From: Bradyrhizobium iriomotense
GTDB taxonomy: Bacteria > Pseudomonadota > Alphaproteobacteria > Rhizobiales > Xanthobacteraceae
NCBI RefSeq assembly: GCF_018130765.1
Contig: NZ_JAFCJZ010000004.1
Location: 186,001 to 250,000 of the forward strand
DNA length: 64,000 nt
Direction: 5' to 3'
The first letter of the stretch is position 1, and each line of letters starts with the position of its first letter. A program made the translations under genes and the position numbers. The notes under the pieces are model-generated. The model was not told the origin of the DNA, did not search any database, and worked only from the letters and a program-made list of their open reading frames with translations. This document shows positions 25,699 to 34,731 of the stretch, one piece after another.

Positions 25699-27864
25699 AT
25701 GAACAGGACAGTCTTTGCCCTCCCGGCCAGAAGTGAGTACGCGACCCGCGCGGGTCTCGCGATCACGCGCGTGGCGGAGCAGTTTACCGGCGGCGCCAAC
25801 AGGCTCGACGATCTCGTCAACCTGCTCGACCGCCGCCGCGGCGTGGTGCTGTCCTCGGGCACGACCGTGCCCGGCCGCTACGAGAGTTTTGACCTTGGCT
25901 TCTCCGATCCGCCTCTCAAGCTCGAGACATCAGGCGTCAACTTCAAGCTGGAAGCGCTGAACGCGCGTGGGCAGGTGCTGATCGCCTTCCTCGCCGACGT
26001 CTTGCGCGAGCCCTGTGTCGTCATCTCCGAGAAGAGCGCGACGCGCCTTGCCGGCCACATCATCCGCGGCGATGCGCCGGTCGAGGAGGACCAGCGCACC
26101 CGCCGCGCCAGCGTGATGTCGCTGGTGCGCGACATCATTGCCGCCTTCTCCGCCAGTGACGACGGCCTGCTCGGCCTGTTCGGCGCCTTCGCCTACGACC
26201 TCGTGTTCCAGATCGAGGACCTCGTGCAGAAGCGTCCGCGCGAGCAAGACCAGCGCGACATCGTGCTGTACGTGCCCGATCGCCTGCTGGCCTATGACCG
26301 CGCCACCGGCCGCGGCGTCGTGCTCTCCTACGACTTCGCCTGGAAGGGCAAATCGACGGAAGGCCTGCCGCGCGAGACCGCCGACAGTCCGTATCTGAAG
26401 ACGCCGCGCCAGGGCTTTGCCGATCACGCCCCCGGCGAATATCAGGCCACCGTCGAGACCGCGCGCGCGGCCTTCGCCCGTGGCGATCTGTTCGAGGCGG
26501 TGCCGGGCCAGCTGTTCGCCGAGCCCTGCGACCGCTCGCCGGCCGAAGTTTTCCAGCGTCTCTGCGTCATCAACCCGTCGCCCTATGGCGCGCTGATGAA
26601 TCTCGGCGAGGGCGAGTTTCTGGTCTCGGCCTCGCCGGAAATGTTCGTGCGCTCGGACGGGCGCCGCGTCGAGACCTGCCCGATCTCGGGCACGATCGCG
26701 CGCGGCACCGACGCGATCGGCGATGCCGAGCAGATCCGCCAGCTCCTGAACTCGGAGAAGGACGAGTTCGAGCTCAACATGTGCACCGACGTCGACCGCA
26801 ACGACAAGGCGCGCGTCTGCGTCCCCGGCACCATCAAGGTGCTGGCGCGGCGGCAGATCGAGACCTACTCAAAGCTGTTCCACACTGTCGACCATGTCGA
26901 GGGCATGCTGCGCCCCGGCTTCGATGCGCTCGACGCCTTCCTCACCCATGCCTGGGCCGTGACCGTCACCGGTGCGCCAAAGCTCTGGGCGATGCAGTTC
27001 GTCGAGGATCACGAGCGCTCGCCGCGGCGCTGGTATGCGGGTGCGATCGGTGCGGTGAATTTCGACGGCAGCATCAACACCGGCCTCACCATCCGCACCA
27101 TCCGCATGAAGGATGGCCTTGCCGAAGTGCGCGTCGGCGCCACCTGCCTGTTCGATTCCGATCCCGCCGCGGAAGACCGCGAGTGCCAGGTCAAGGCGGC
27201 TGCCTTGTTCCAGGCGCTGCGCGGCGATCCGCCAAAGCCGCTCTCGACTTTTGCGCCCGATGCCACCGGTTCGGGCAAGCAGGTGCTGCTGATCGACCAC
27301 GACGACAGTTTCGTGCACATGCTCGCCGATTATTTCCGCCAGGTTGGCGCTGACGTCACCGTGGTCCGCTATGTGCATGCGCTCGACATGCTCAAGCGGA
27401 AGAAATGGGATTTGCTCGTGCTGTCGCCCGGACCAGGCAGACCTGAGGATTTCGGGATCAAGACAACGATCGATGCGGCGCTGGAGAAGAAACTGCCGGT
27501 GTTCGGCGTCTGCCTCGGCGTGCAGGCGATCGGCGAATATTTCGGCGGCGAGCTCAGCCAGCTCACCCATCCCGCCCACGGCCGGCCCTCGCGGGTCCAG
27601 GTGCGGGGCGGGCGGCTGATGCGCAACCTGCCGAACGAGATCGTCATCGGCCGCTATCACTCGCTCTTTGTCGAGCGCGACAGCATGCCGGAGGTGCTGA
27701 ACGTCACCGCCAGCACCGAGGACGGCGTCGCCATGGCGCTGGAGCACAAGACCCTGCCGGTCGCCGGCGTGCAATTCCATCCGGAATCGCTGATGTCGCT
27801 CGGCGGCGAGGTGGGACTACGTATTGTCGAAAACGCGTTCCGGCTGGATGCTGGTGCGAATTGA
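25699..27864 (+). CDS. trpE: Fused anthranilate synthase (TrpE-TrpG)
   Basis: A 721-aa fusion. Residues 1 to about 515 are the chorismate-binding component I (CPISGTIARGTDAIGDAEQI, FELNMCTDVDRNDKARVC, and VTVTGAPKLWAMQFVEDHE). Residues from about 530 are the glutamine amidotransferase (LLIDHDDSFVHMLADYF, nucleophile Cys in FGVCLGVQAIGEYF, and VAGVQFHPESLMS). Together they make anthranilate from chorismate and glutamine, the first step of tryptophan synthesis. The fusion is the rule in rhizobia, where it is also written trpE(G). Its leader carries the trpL attenuator. Confidence 0.95.
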   Translation: MNRTVFALPARSEYATRAGLAITRVAEQFTGGANRLDDLVNLLDRRRGVVLSSGTTVPGRYESFDLGFSDPPLKLETSGVNFKLEALNARGQVLIAFLADVLREPCVVISEKSATRLAGHIIRGDAPVEEDQRTRRASVMSLVRDIIAAFSASDDGLLGLFGAFAYDLVFQIEDLVQKRPREQDQRDIVLYVPDRLLAYDRATGRGVVLSYDFAWKGKSTEGLPRETADSPYLKTPRQGFADHAPGEYQATVETARAAFARGDLFEAVPGQLFAEPCDRSPAEVFQRLCVINPSPYGALMNLGEGEFLVSASPEMFVRSDGRRVETCPISGTIARGTDAIGDAEQIRQLLNSEKDEFELNMCTDVDRNDKARVCVPGTIKVLARRQIETYSKLFHTVDHVEGMLRPGFDALDAFLTHAWAVTVTGAPKLWAMQFVEDHERSPRRWYAGAIGAVNFDGSINTGLTIRTIRMKDGLAEVRVGATCLFDSDPAAEDRECQVKAAALFQALRGDPPKPLSTFAPDATGSGKQVLLIDHDDSFVHMLADYFRQVGADVTVVRYVHALDMLKRKKWDLLVLSPGPGRPEDFGIKTTIDAALEKKLPVFGVCLGVQAIGEYFGGELSQLTHPAHGRPSRVQVRGGRLMRNLPNEIVIGRYHSLFVERDSMPEVLNVTASTEDGVAMALEHKTLPVAGVQFHPESLMSLGGEVGLRIVENAFRLDAGAN

Positions 27865-27881
27865 GTGCATGTTTCATACTC

Positions 27882-27961
27882 GTCATTCCGGGGCGATGCG
27901 CAGCATCGAACCCGGAATCTCGAGATTCCGGATTCGGCTCTTCGAGCCGCTCCGGAATGAC
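27882..27961. repeat. Intergenic palindromic repeat, family A
   Basis: A short 80-bp copy with ends GTCATTCCGGGG and TCCGGAATGAC, between trpE(G) and apt, which are on the same strand. Confidence 0.88.
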
Positions 27962-27979
27962 AGCTAACATGGGATACAA

Positions 27980-28519
27980 ATGACCTTTGACCACGACATC
28001 AAGGCGAGCGTCCGCACCATCCCCGACTATCCCAAGCCGGGGATCATGTTCCGCGACATCACGACCCTGCTCGCGGACGCGCGCGCCTTCCGCCGCGCGG
28101 TGGACGAACTCGTCAATCCCTGGGCCGGCAACAAGATCGACAAGGTCGCCGGCATGGAGGCGCGCGGCTTCATCATCGGCGGCGCGGTGGCGCATCAGCT
28201 CTCGGCCGGCTTCGTGCCGATCCGCAAGAAAGGCAAGCTGCCGCACACCACCGTGCGCATCGCCTACTCGCTCGAATACGGCATCGACGAGATGGAGATG
28301 CATGTCGACGCCATCCAGCCCGGCGAGCGCGTGATCCTGGTCGACGACCTCATCGCCACCGGCGGCACCGCCGAGGGCGCGGTGAAGCTGCTGCGCCAGA
28401 TCGGCGCCAACGTCGTCGCCGCCTGCTTCATCATCGACCTGCCCGAGCTCGGCGGCGCAGCCAAGCTGCGCGCCATGGACGTGCCGGTGCGCACGCTCAT
28501 GACGTTCGAGGGGCACTGA
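27980..28519 (+). CDS. apt: Adenine phosphoribosyltransferase
   Basis: A 179-aa purine salvage enzyme making AMP from adenine and PRPP. It starts with the usual [20 protein letters not shown], has the [20 protein letters not shown] segment, and the PRPP-binding motif [20 protein letters not shown]. Length is typical. Confidence 0.95.
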   Translation: MTFDHDIKASVRTIPDYPKPGIMFRDITTLLADARAFRRAVDELVNPWAGNKIDKVAGMEARGFIIGGAVAHQLSAGFVPIRKKGKLPHTTVRIAYSLEYGIDEMEMHVDAIQPGERVILVDDLIATGGTAEGAVKLLRQIGANVVAACFIIDLPELGGAAKLRAMDVPVRTLMTFEGH

Positions 28520-28644
28520 CCTTCGTCGCTTTGCGGGGACGACGGTCAAGACCTCTGCAGCTTCACGCTGATCTCGAAGATCGCGGCATGTCGTGTGATC
28601 CCGTCGGATCCGCTGATGAAGCTCGGTTGCGGTGAGATCTCATC

Positions 28645-29448
28645 ATGGAAGATCATCCTCTCCTGACCGCGCTGGCAAACTGGCCAGGTCGTGTTTCGAC
28701 ACAGCTTGCCTTCGAGGCGCGCGGCTTTGTGGTCCACAGGGCGTGGCAGAATCGAATGATCGAGTTCTGCGGCGAGAGCCAGGCGGAATTGCTCAATCGA
28801 TACTGGGATGAGGTCGCGTTGGAGACAATGCGGTGCGCGGGAAAGGTGCTTTCCGAGACGCGGTATTTCGGCATTGAACAGAAATACCGTTCTGCATTTT
28901 TGGATGAGCTCTTTGCCGTCAGGGATTTTGTCGAGCCTCCATTTCAAACCCCTCCTCTCGTCAGAGGCTTGTATGAACATATGAAGAAATCCTGGTTTGA
29001 CAGGGAGTTCGCAAATAGCGAGTCAGCCTTCATCAGGATGCAGAAGAGGCAGGAGGTCGAGCGTCTGGCAATCCCAACGGCAGGTTGGACAGGAAAGAAA
29101 CGAGACGTTCTTCCCTTCATCGATGAATTTAGCTCGGTGCACGCATTCAAGCGCCGCCGCAATCGCTGGCACAAGAGTCCAGGCGGTGGCCTCGTCTTCG
29201 AGATCGGCACTGACCTCGGAGGGAGTGCTTATTGTACCCAGATGCCATTGATGTTTCGGATTTTCCACGCGGACGATGCCGGATTTGCGTTCGAACTGGG
29301 AGGGAACGAGCCGTTTGACCAGCTTGTTTACGGAAGTCGATTATACGGGGGAGGCGGGGATGCCAGCCAGTTTGTGCTGGGAATTCGGGCCAATATTGAG
29401 CTGTTTGACGTAATCGCCATGTCACTTGCGGCTTCTCAGCAAGCTTAG
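28645..29448 (+). CDS. Hypothetical protein, 267 aa
   Basis: I do not recognise a family. The ATG at 28645 follows GGTGAG. The protein looks soluble, with no signal peptide or membrane helix, and has many aromatic residues (e.g. WDEVALETMRC, KSWFDREFANSESAFIRM, HADDAGFAFELGG). A GGGLVFEIGTDLGGSAY segment and a late LYGGGGDASQFVLG segment look like beta hairpins. Its codon use and lower G+C differ from the housekeeping neighbours, so it may be acquired. It lies between apt and a GIY-YIG gene on the opposite strand. Confidence 0.7.
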   Translation: MEDHPLLTALANWPGRVSTQLAFEARGFVVHRAWQNRMIEFCGESQAELLNRYWDEVALETMRCAGKVLSETRYFGIEQKYRSAFLDELFAVRDFVEPPFQTPPLVRGLYEHMKKSWFDREFANSESAFIRMQKRQEVERLAIPTAGWTGKKRDVLPFIDEFSSVHAFKRRRNRWHKSPGGGLVFEIGTDLGGSAYCTQMPLMFRIFHADDAGFAFELGGNEPFDQLVYGSRLYGGGGDASQFVLGIRANIELFDVIAMSLAASQQA

Positions 29449-29454
29449 AGCGCG

Positions 29455-29787
29455 TCAGATCGCCTCCGCCTTCAGCTCCAACCGCCAATGCAGCATGCGT
29501 TCCTTCAGGAGCGCGTTTCTGACGTAGCTGCTCTCCTCGTCCTCCAGCCGCTCGCATTCGCCGAACATCACGCCTGCCTCGCCATGCGCGTTCCAGGCGG
29601 CCTGGAGGCTGCTGCAGGTGTGGTTGCCCTGGCGGAGCGAGAACCAGATGCGGTTCTGGATGGTCGCGAGGTTCGGCGCCTGACCCACCCAGGCCTCGCC
29701 TGAGGCCAGGCAGCGGATGACATAGATGCCCGCAATGGTCTTCCGCTCCTTGTAGGCGGCGATGGCTGCTTTCCGGTCGATGCTCAC
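29455..29787 (-). CDS. GIY-YIG nuclease family protein
   Basis: A 110-aa protein with the GIY-YIG pattern: AGIYVIRCLASGEAWVGQAP, where GIY and the WVG replacement of YIG are about 11 residues apart, followed by the expected Arg region (NRIWFSLRQGNH) and a Glu (MFGECERLEDEE). These small proteins are common in rhizobia; a nuclease role is inferred only. Start is GTG at 29785-29787. Confidence 0.8.
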   Translation of the reverse strand: MSIDRKAAIAAYKERKTIAGIYVIRCLASGEAWVGQAPNLATIQNRIWFSLRQGNHTCSSLQAAWNAHGEAGVMFGECERLEDEESSYVRNALLKERMLHWRLELKAEAI

Positions 29788-29878
29788 GGGTGGGACCTAT
29801 GCTGAGGGGACGCCGATGGGCGCCCTCAATAATCGGGGTCCGGCCCGCAGTCAATATTATCCGGGTATAATTATCGCC

Positions 29879-30547
29879 TCAGGAACGTTGCAGGATCAGG
29901 CTGAGCTCCAGCTCCCGGAACGCGAGATAATTCCTCCGGATCCACTGGTGCAGCTCGGTGGAGTGGTCCTTCTCCTGGCGCAGATAGCCGGTGAAGGAGA
30001 AGCTCAGCCGGTCGATATAGGTCTTGAGGAAGCCGGGCAGCGCGGGCAGGCGGAACAGCCGGCCGCCGGCCATCGCAGGCGGCAGCTCGCCGCGCACGAC
30101 ATATTCGTTGTCCACCGTGATCAGGTTCATCCGCGGGATCTGCCCGCGCAGCATCTCATGGGCGCGTGCCGAGACGCGGTCGGTATCGGCGACAAACAGG
30201 ATCTGGGGCGCGACGTGCCGGCGCGCCGCCTCCTTGAGCAGGCCGATCTCCTCGGTCATCTTGAAGAACTCGTCGAAGGCGTGGAAGCCGAGGTCGATCA
30301 CCTTGGCAAGGCCGTCATCGAGGATGACGCGGTCCATCAGCTGCATCTTGCCGTAGGTGTCGATCACGTCGGCGGTCTCCGTGATCTTCGGCAAATAGTC
30401 CAGCAGCGACGGCTCCTTCAGGTTGACGTCGAAGGCCGCGACATTGCCGTTCTTGAGCAGCAGGAATTCGCTCAAGAGTCGCGCCAGCAGGGTCTTGCCG
30501 ACCTGCGGGCGGGGCGAGCAGATGATGTAGACGGGCGTCGCGGGCAT
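29879..30547 (-). CDS. P-loop ATPase of MinD/ParA-like type, unknown role
   Basis: A 222-aa protein starting MPATPVYIICSPRPQVGKTL, with a P-loop SPRPQVGKTLLARLL that has a Gln where the ParA-type deviant Lys or Gly would lie. VAAFDVNLKEPSLLDYLP fits the switch I/II region of MinD-like folds, and VIDLGFHAFDEFF is a Walker-B-like segment. The start at ATG 30547 is preferred to a TTG one codon earlier. It is immediately downstream of a second P-loop protein on the same strand, so the two are likely partners. The function is unknown. Confidence 0.72.
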   Translation of the reverse strand: MPATPVYIICSPRPQVGKTLLARLLSEFLLLKNGNVAAFDVNLKEPSLLDYLPKITETADVIDTYGKMQLMDRVILDDGLAKVIDLGFHAFDEFFKMTEEIGLLKEAARRHVAPQILFVADTDRVSARAHEMLRGQIPRMNLITVDNEYVVRGELPPAMAGGRLFRLPALPGFLKTYIDRLSFSFTGYLRQEKDHSTELHQWIRRNYLAFRELELSLILQRS

Positions 30548-30607
30548 CAACAGCTATATCAGGCCAACTCACCGCCCAATCCAGCCGTATCAGCCCTGCT
30601 TGCGCAA

Positions 30608-31360
30608 CTATTTTTCGCTGTTGCGGGTGGCGGGCTTCGAACCGACGATGTCGGTCAGCCGGATGCGGTCGAACTCGCTCCAGACATTGGCCAGCCAGTG
30701 CCGGACATAGCCGCGCAGCACGAACGAATAGTTCGCGGCCTCGTCGCTGATGCCCTTGTTGGCGACGAACTTCAGGAACGGAACGGAGGACACCTCGACC
30801 TGCTCATAGGCCATTTCGTTGAGCTTGGGGATGGTCAGCTCGGTCGCGTCCTTGATGCGATGGAAGTAGGAATTATAGGTCGCCTGGTCCCACTGGAAGA
30901 ACTGGGTGTCGTTGATGAAGTTCTTGACCAGGAAATATTTCGCGCCGGTCATGAAGCCCGCGGTCTCGGCGATCTCCTCCAGCGAGGCGATCGAGGGTCC
31001 GAGGATATGGAACACGGCAAAGGTGATCTGGCCGGCCTTGGCCGCATCGAGGAAGCCGATGTCGCGGAGCGAAGCCAGCGCCGGCGAGAGCAGGCCGGCG
31101 CGGACGTCGATGACGGTGACCGAAGGGCTGACAGCGTTGAGCGTGTCAAAGATCTTCATCTGGTCAGCCGTGGTCGTCATGTCGACGATCTCGGTGATAT
31201 CAGGATGGAAGCGCTTCAGGGTTCCACGCGGCGACTCCGTGTCGAAGGCGCGCGTCGGCACGTTGTTGGCTGAGAAATAATCGAGCAGGGTGCGCGATAC
31301 CGTGGTCTTGCCGACCCCGCCCTTGTCCGCGCCCACCACAACCACTGCCGGCTTTGCCAT
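30608..31360 (-). CDS. ParA/MinD-like ATPase, unknown role
   Basis: A 250-aa protein with a clear deviant Walker A, VVVGADKGGVGKTTVSRTLL, the signature of the ParA/MinD family, followed by RAFDTESPRGTLKRF (switch I) and VTVIDVRAGLLSPAL (Walker B with Asp). The C-terminal half (NFINDTQFFQWDQATYNSYF onward) is not shared with chromosome-partition ParA. There is no ParB gene nearby. It is the first gene of a two-gene unit with the ATPase at 29879. Confidence 0.8.
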   Translation of the reverse strand: MAKPAVVVVGADKGGVGKTTVSRTLLDYFSANNVPTRAFDTESPRGTLKRFHPDITEIVDMTTTADQMKIFDTLNAVSPSVTVIDVRAGLLSPALASLRDIGFLDAAKAGQITFAVFHILGPSIASLEEIAETAGFMTGAKYFLVKNFINDTQFFQWDQATYNSYFHRIKDATELTIPKLNEMAYEQVEVSSVPFLKFVANKGISDEAANYSFVLRGYVRHWLANVWSEFDRIRLTDIVGSKPATRNSEK

Positions 31361-31569
31361 TGCTGTCCCCTAACGCGCGCCCCCGATCGCGAGGTCGCAA
31401 TCGGCCGGGCCCCAAATCGATGTCCCAAAAGACGTCCCAAGTCTGCTGTTGGGCGCGAACATGGCAGAAACAAGGGAGAATTCAAATCCTCGGGCCCCGG
31501 TTGCGGCAATTCCCGAGGTTTTTCCCAATCGGTGCGAAACCCGCCACGAACCGCGGCCGATCGCGCCGC

Positions 31570-32778
31570 TCAGTGGCGGCCCCACGGTCCCATCGGATTG
31601 GCTGCCGGGGCTCCTGACGGGCTTGGTGCGGGAACGGGCGCCGGATTGGCCGGACCGGCTGCATCGCCCCATGGTCCCTGCGACAGCGGTGGCGGGGTAT
31701 CCTCTGCCCCAGGTTGTTCCGTCTCGCCCTGATCCGTCTCCTCAGCGGGGTCCGGCAGCGGACCCGGGTCATGGCCGCCGGCGAACTTGACGAGGGCATC
31801 GACCCGGGACTGCACGGAAGGGTGGGTCGCGAACAGGTCGGCAAAGCCCTCGCGCGGATTGTCGACGCAGAGCTCCATCACCGCCGAGGTCGCGCCCGGC
31901 AGCTCGCCGCGGTTCTCGATCTTGCGCAGCGCCGAGATCATCGCATCAGGGTCTTTGGTCAGCTCGACTGAGCCGGCGTCGGCGAGATATTCGCGCGAGC
32001 GCGACAATGCGAGCTTCACCACCTGCGACATCAGCCAGGCCACCACAATCAGCACGACCGCGATGATGATGACGATCACCGCGCCGCCGCCGGAATTCTT
32101 GCTGTCGCTGCTTGAGGAGGACGAGCGCGACGACGAGGAGGAGCCCGAGGACCACGAGCCGCCGGAGTTCCAGCTCAAATTCGTGAACAGGCGGAAGAAC
32201 AATTCGCCGAAGAAGCCGACCACGCCGGCGATGATGACGGCGACCACCATCAGCTGCACGTCGCCGTTCCTGATGTGGGTCAGCTCGTGACCCAGCACCG
32301 CTTCGATCTCCTTGTCGTTCAGCGCATTGAGGAGACCGGTGGTAACGGTGACCGAATATTGCCGCGGGTTGAGGCCGGTCGCGAACGCATTCAGCGCCGG
32401 GCTCTCCATGATCTTCAGCTTCGGCATGGTGATGCCGCGCGAGATGCAGAGGTTTTCCAGCAGGTTGTAGAGCCGCGGCTCCTCCTGCCGGGTGACGTCA
32501 TGGCCGCCGGTCACCGCGTCGATCATCGACTGGTGGAAGAAATAGGCGATCACGACCCAGAGCGCCGTCACGATCGTCGCCACCGGTGCGGCGACTTTCA
32601 GGTCATAGAAGGCGTGGCTCAGGTAGAAGGCGACGGTCCGGTTGCTGTCGATGAGGACTTCGGCGACTAGCGCGCCGGCATAGACCAGCACATAGACCAG
32701 CGCGAACAGGCCGGCGAGCAGCAGCATCGAACGAAACTTGTTCGAGGCGATGTGCGTGTAGAGACCATACGCGGCCAT
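31570..32778 (-). CDS. M48-family (HtpX-like) membrane metalloprotease
   Basis: A 402-aa protein. Two N-terminal membrane helices (residues 18-40, 63-85) are followed by the catalytic domain with zinc motif AVLGHELTHIRNGDVQ (HExxH) and the third ligand Glu in SREYLADAGSVEL. A serine-rich insertion (residues about 205-230) and a further hydrophobic segment (VIVIIIAVVLIVVAW) interrupt the domain. The last 70 residues are Pro/Gly/Ala-rich. It probably degrades damaged membrane proteins. The LemA gene is 142 bp upstream on the same strand, a common pairing. Confidence 0.9.
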   Translation of the reverse strand: MAAYGLYTHIASNKFRSMLLLAGLFALVYVLVYAGALVAEVLIDSNRTVAFYLSHAFYDLKVAAPVATIVTALWVVIAYFFHQSMIDAVTGGHDVTRQEEPRLYNLLENLCISRGITMPKLKIMESPALNAFATGLNPRQYSVTVTTGLLNALNDKEIEAVLGHELTHIRNGDVQLMVVAVIIAGVVGFFGELFFRLFTNLSWNSGGSWSSGSSSSSRSSSSSSDSKNSGGGAVIVIIIAVVLIVVAWLMSQVVKLALSRSREYLADAGSVELTKDPDAMISALRKIENRGELPGATSAVMELCVDNPREGFADLFATHPSVQSRVDALVKFAGGHDPGPLPDPAEETDQGETEQPGAEDTPPPLSQGPWGDAAGPANPAPVPAPSPSGAPAANPMGPWGRH

Positions 32779-32799
32779 GGCTGCTTCCGTTTAATCACC

Positions 32800-32897
32800 G
32801 TCATTCCGGGGTAGGCCGGAGGCCTGAACCCGGAATCCAGAGATTGGTGATCTCAATGAGATTCCGGGTTCGATGCTGCGCATCGCCCCGGAATGAC
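32800..32897. repeat. Intergenic palindromic repeat, family A
   Basis: Starts GTCATTCCGGGGTAGGCCGG and ends CCCCGGAATGAC, between the LemA and M48 genes of one likely transcription unit. Confidence 0.88.
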
Positions 32898-32920
32898 AGC
32901 ATCTGTTGCGCACGCTCAAA

Positions 32921-33481
32921 TCAGAACTTCACCTGAGGCGCCGCCTCGACCTCGGTGCGGCTGGCGCCGAGATCGAAGAAGTCCTTCTTGGTGAAGCCAA
33001 ACATGCCGGCGAACAAAGCGGCGGGCATCTGCTGGATGCCGGTGTTGTATTCCTGAACTGCGTTGTTGAAGAAGCGGCGGCTGGCCGCGATCTTGTTCTC
33101 GAGGTCCGACAGCTCGCTCGCGAGCTGCTGGAAATTGGCGTTGGCCTTGAGGTCCGGATAGGCCTCCGACAGCGCGATCAGCCGGCCGAGCGCGCCGGAG
33201 AGCTGGTTCTCGGCGGCGGACACCTGCGCCGGACCCTGCGCCGACATCGCCGAATTGCGCGCCTTGATGACGTCGTCGAGCGTGCCGCGCTCATGCGAGG
33301 CATAGCCCTTCACCGTCTCGACCAGGTTCGGGACCAGGTCGTGGCGCTGCTTGAGCTGCACGTCGATATCGGCAAAGGCCTGGCCGACGCGCTGGCTCAG
33401 CGCCACCAGACGGTTGTAGGCGGTGAACGCCAGGAACACGAGGACGACGATGACGCCGAGAACGATCCAGCCGGTCGACAT
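32921..33481 (-). CDS. LemA family protein
   Basis: A 186-aa protein starting at ATG 33481 (MSTGWIVLGVIVVLVFLAFT), a single N-terminal membrane helix, then the LemA helical bundle with YNRLVALSQRVGQAFADIDV, QLKQRHDLVPNLVETVKGYA and the late VQEYNTGIQQMPAALFAG. The function is not well defined; LemA genes often sit beside M48 proteases, as here. Confidence 0.92.
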   Translation of the reverse strand: MSTGWIVLGVIVVLVFLAFTAYNRLVALSQRVGQAFADIDVQLKQRHDLVPNLVETVKGYASHERGTLDDVIKARNSAMSAQGPAQVSAAENQLSGALGRLIALSEAYPDLKANANFQQLASELSDLENKIAASRRFFNNAVQEYNTGIQQMPAALFAGMFGFTKKDFFDLGASRTEVEAAPQVKF

Positions 33482-33619
33482 GGAGAACTCCTGAAGGGGA
33501 AGAAGGCGGGCGCTAGGGTAGACCAAATTGGCGCAGGGCGAGAGCCCCGGCGCAGAGGGGAGGCAAGACTTGGTCGGATGAGGAACCGTCCGAGTTCAAG
33601 GCAAAAGCCCCGAACGAGG

Positions 33620-34597
33620 TTAACTTTCGGACATGACGGCATCGCCCCAGCGCCAGCGCCGGGCGTTTGCATAGGCTGCCTTGTCGCGGCGGGGCACCTT
33701 CGTGAGCTCAAGGCCACTCTCGGTGCAAAGCTTGGCCGTGATCTCGGCCTTGCCGACATCCGGCGGCGCCAGCACGCGCGCGGCGCGCGCCGCCGGTGGC
33801 GTGCGGGTGAGGGCGACGTAGATGAAACGTTCGTCCTCGAACGGCACCTCGGCGCCCTTGATCTGGCGATGCGCCTGCGAGCGGGGCAGGCGCTGGGAGA
33901 AATGGCACCAGTCGGGCGCGGCGAGCGGGCAGGGCCTTTCGTGCGGGCAGGGGGCGGCGACGAACGCGCCAGCTGCGATCAGCTGCTGGCGCAGCGCGAG
34001 GATGCGGGCGTAGCCGGCGGGCGTGCCGGGCTCGATCACGACCAGCGCGTGGCGCGCTTTCGCCCACATGGCCTCCGCAAGCTTGCGCTGATCGCCTTCG
34101 TTGAGCTCGCCGATGATGTAGCTGGCAACGACGAGATCGGCCTCTGAGACCTCGGCGAGGTTGCCGCCGGCATCGCCCGGCAGATAGCGACACTCGGCCA
34201 GACGCGTGCTGTCGCGCGCCAGTTCGAGCGCTAGTCTGCTGAGCGTGGCGTTGGCGTCGAGCAGCGTAAAATCCTGCAGCGATGGAAAGGCCTCTGCGGC
34301 GGCCCAGCTTGCAGTGCCCGGGCCTGCGCCGACGTCGAGCAGCGTTTCAGGCGCGAGGTCCGGCGCGCTTTCGGTCAGCGCATTCAGGCTTGCGGCCACC
34401 GCCGCGTAGGTCGCAGGCATCCGTGCCAGCGCATAGGCGAGGGCATCGGCTTCCGACTTGATCGTGCCGGAGCCGCCGCCTGAGCGATAGGTGGTCGAGA
34501 TTTTCTGAGATCGCTGTGCGGCGTCGGTACGGGAGAAGCCTTGCAGCTTGCCGTCGAGGGCTGCTTTCAATTCGGCGGGGAGGGTGGGGGAGATCAT
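33620..34597 (-). CDS. Rsm22-like ribosome-associated methyltransferase family protein
   Basis: A 325-aa protein of the small-ribosomal-subunit Rsm22 family. The SAM-binding motif is TLLDVGAGPGTASWAAAEAF, followed by DADLVVASYIIGEL-type motif (here SEADLVVASYIIGELNEGD) and VVIEPGTPAGY. A Cys cluster in the C-terminal third (APCPHERPCPLAAPDWCHF) could bind a metal, as described for this family. It is separated from smc by a family A repeat. Confidence 0.87.
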   Translation of the reverse strand: MISPTLPAELKAALDGKLQGFSRTDAAQRSQKISTTYRSGGGSGTIKSEADALAYALARMPATYAAVAASLNALTESAPDLAPETLLDVGAGPGTASWAAAEAFPSLQDFTLLDANATLSRLALELARDSTRLAECRYLPGDAGGNLAEVSEADLVVASYIIGELNEGDQRKLAEAMWAKARHALVVIEPGTPAGYARILALRQQLIAAGAFVAAPCPHERPCPLAAPDWCHFSQRLPRSQAHRQIKGAEVPFEDERFIYVALTRTPPAARAARVLAPPDVGKAEITAKLCTESGLELTKVPRRDKAAYANARRWRWGDAVMSES

Positions 34598-34608
34598 GCT
34601 TGCCCACC

Positions 34609-34720
34609 GTCATTCCGCGGCGCGCGTAGCGCGAACTCTGATGCGCAATTGCGCATCAGAGAATCTGGAGATTGTAGCGCGAGATTCCGGGTTCGATGCT
34701 GCGCATCGCCCCGGAATGAC
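34609..34720. repeat. Intergenic palindromic repeat, family A, with embedded palindrome
   Basis: Ends are GTCATTCCGCGGCGCGCG and CCCCGGAATGAC. It contains CTGATGCGCAATTGCGCATCAG, whose core GATGCGCAATTGCGCATC recurs near 51790. Confidence 0.88.
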
Positions 34721-34731
34721 GGTCAATCTTC

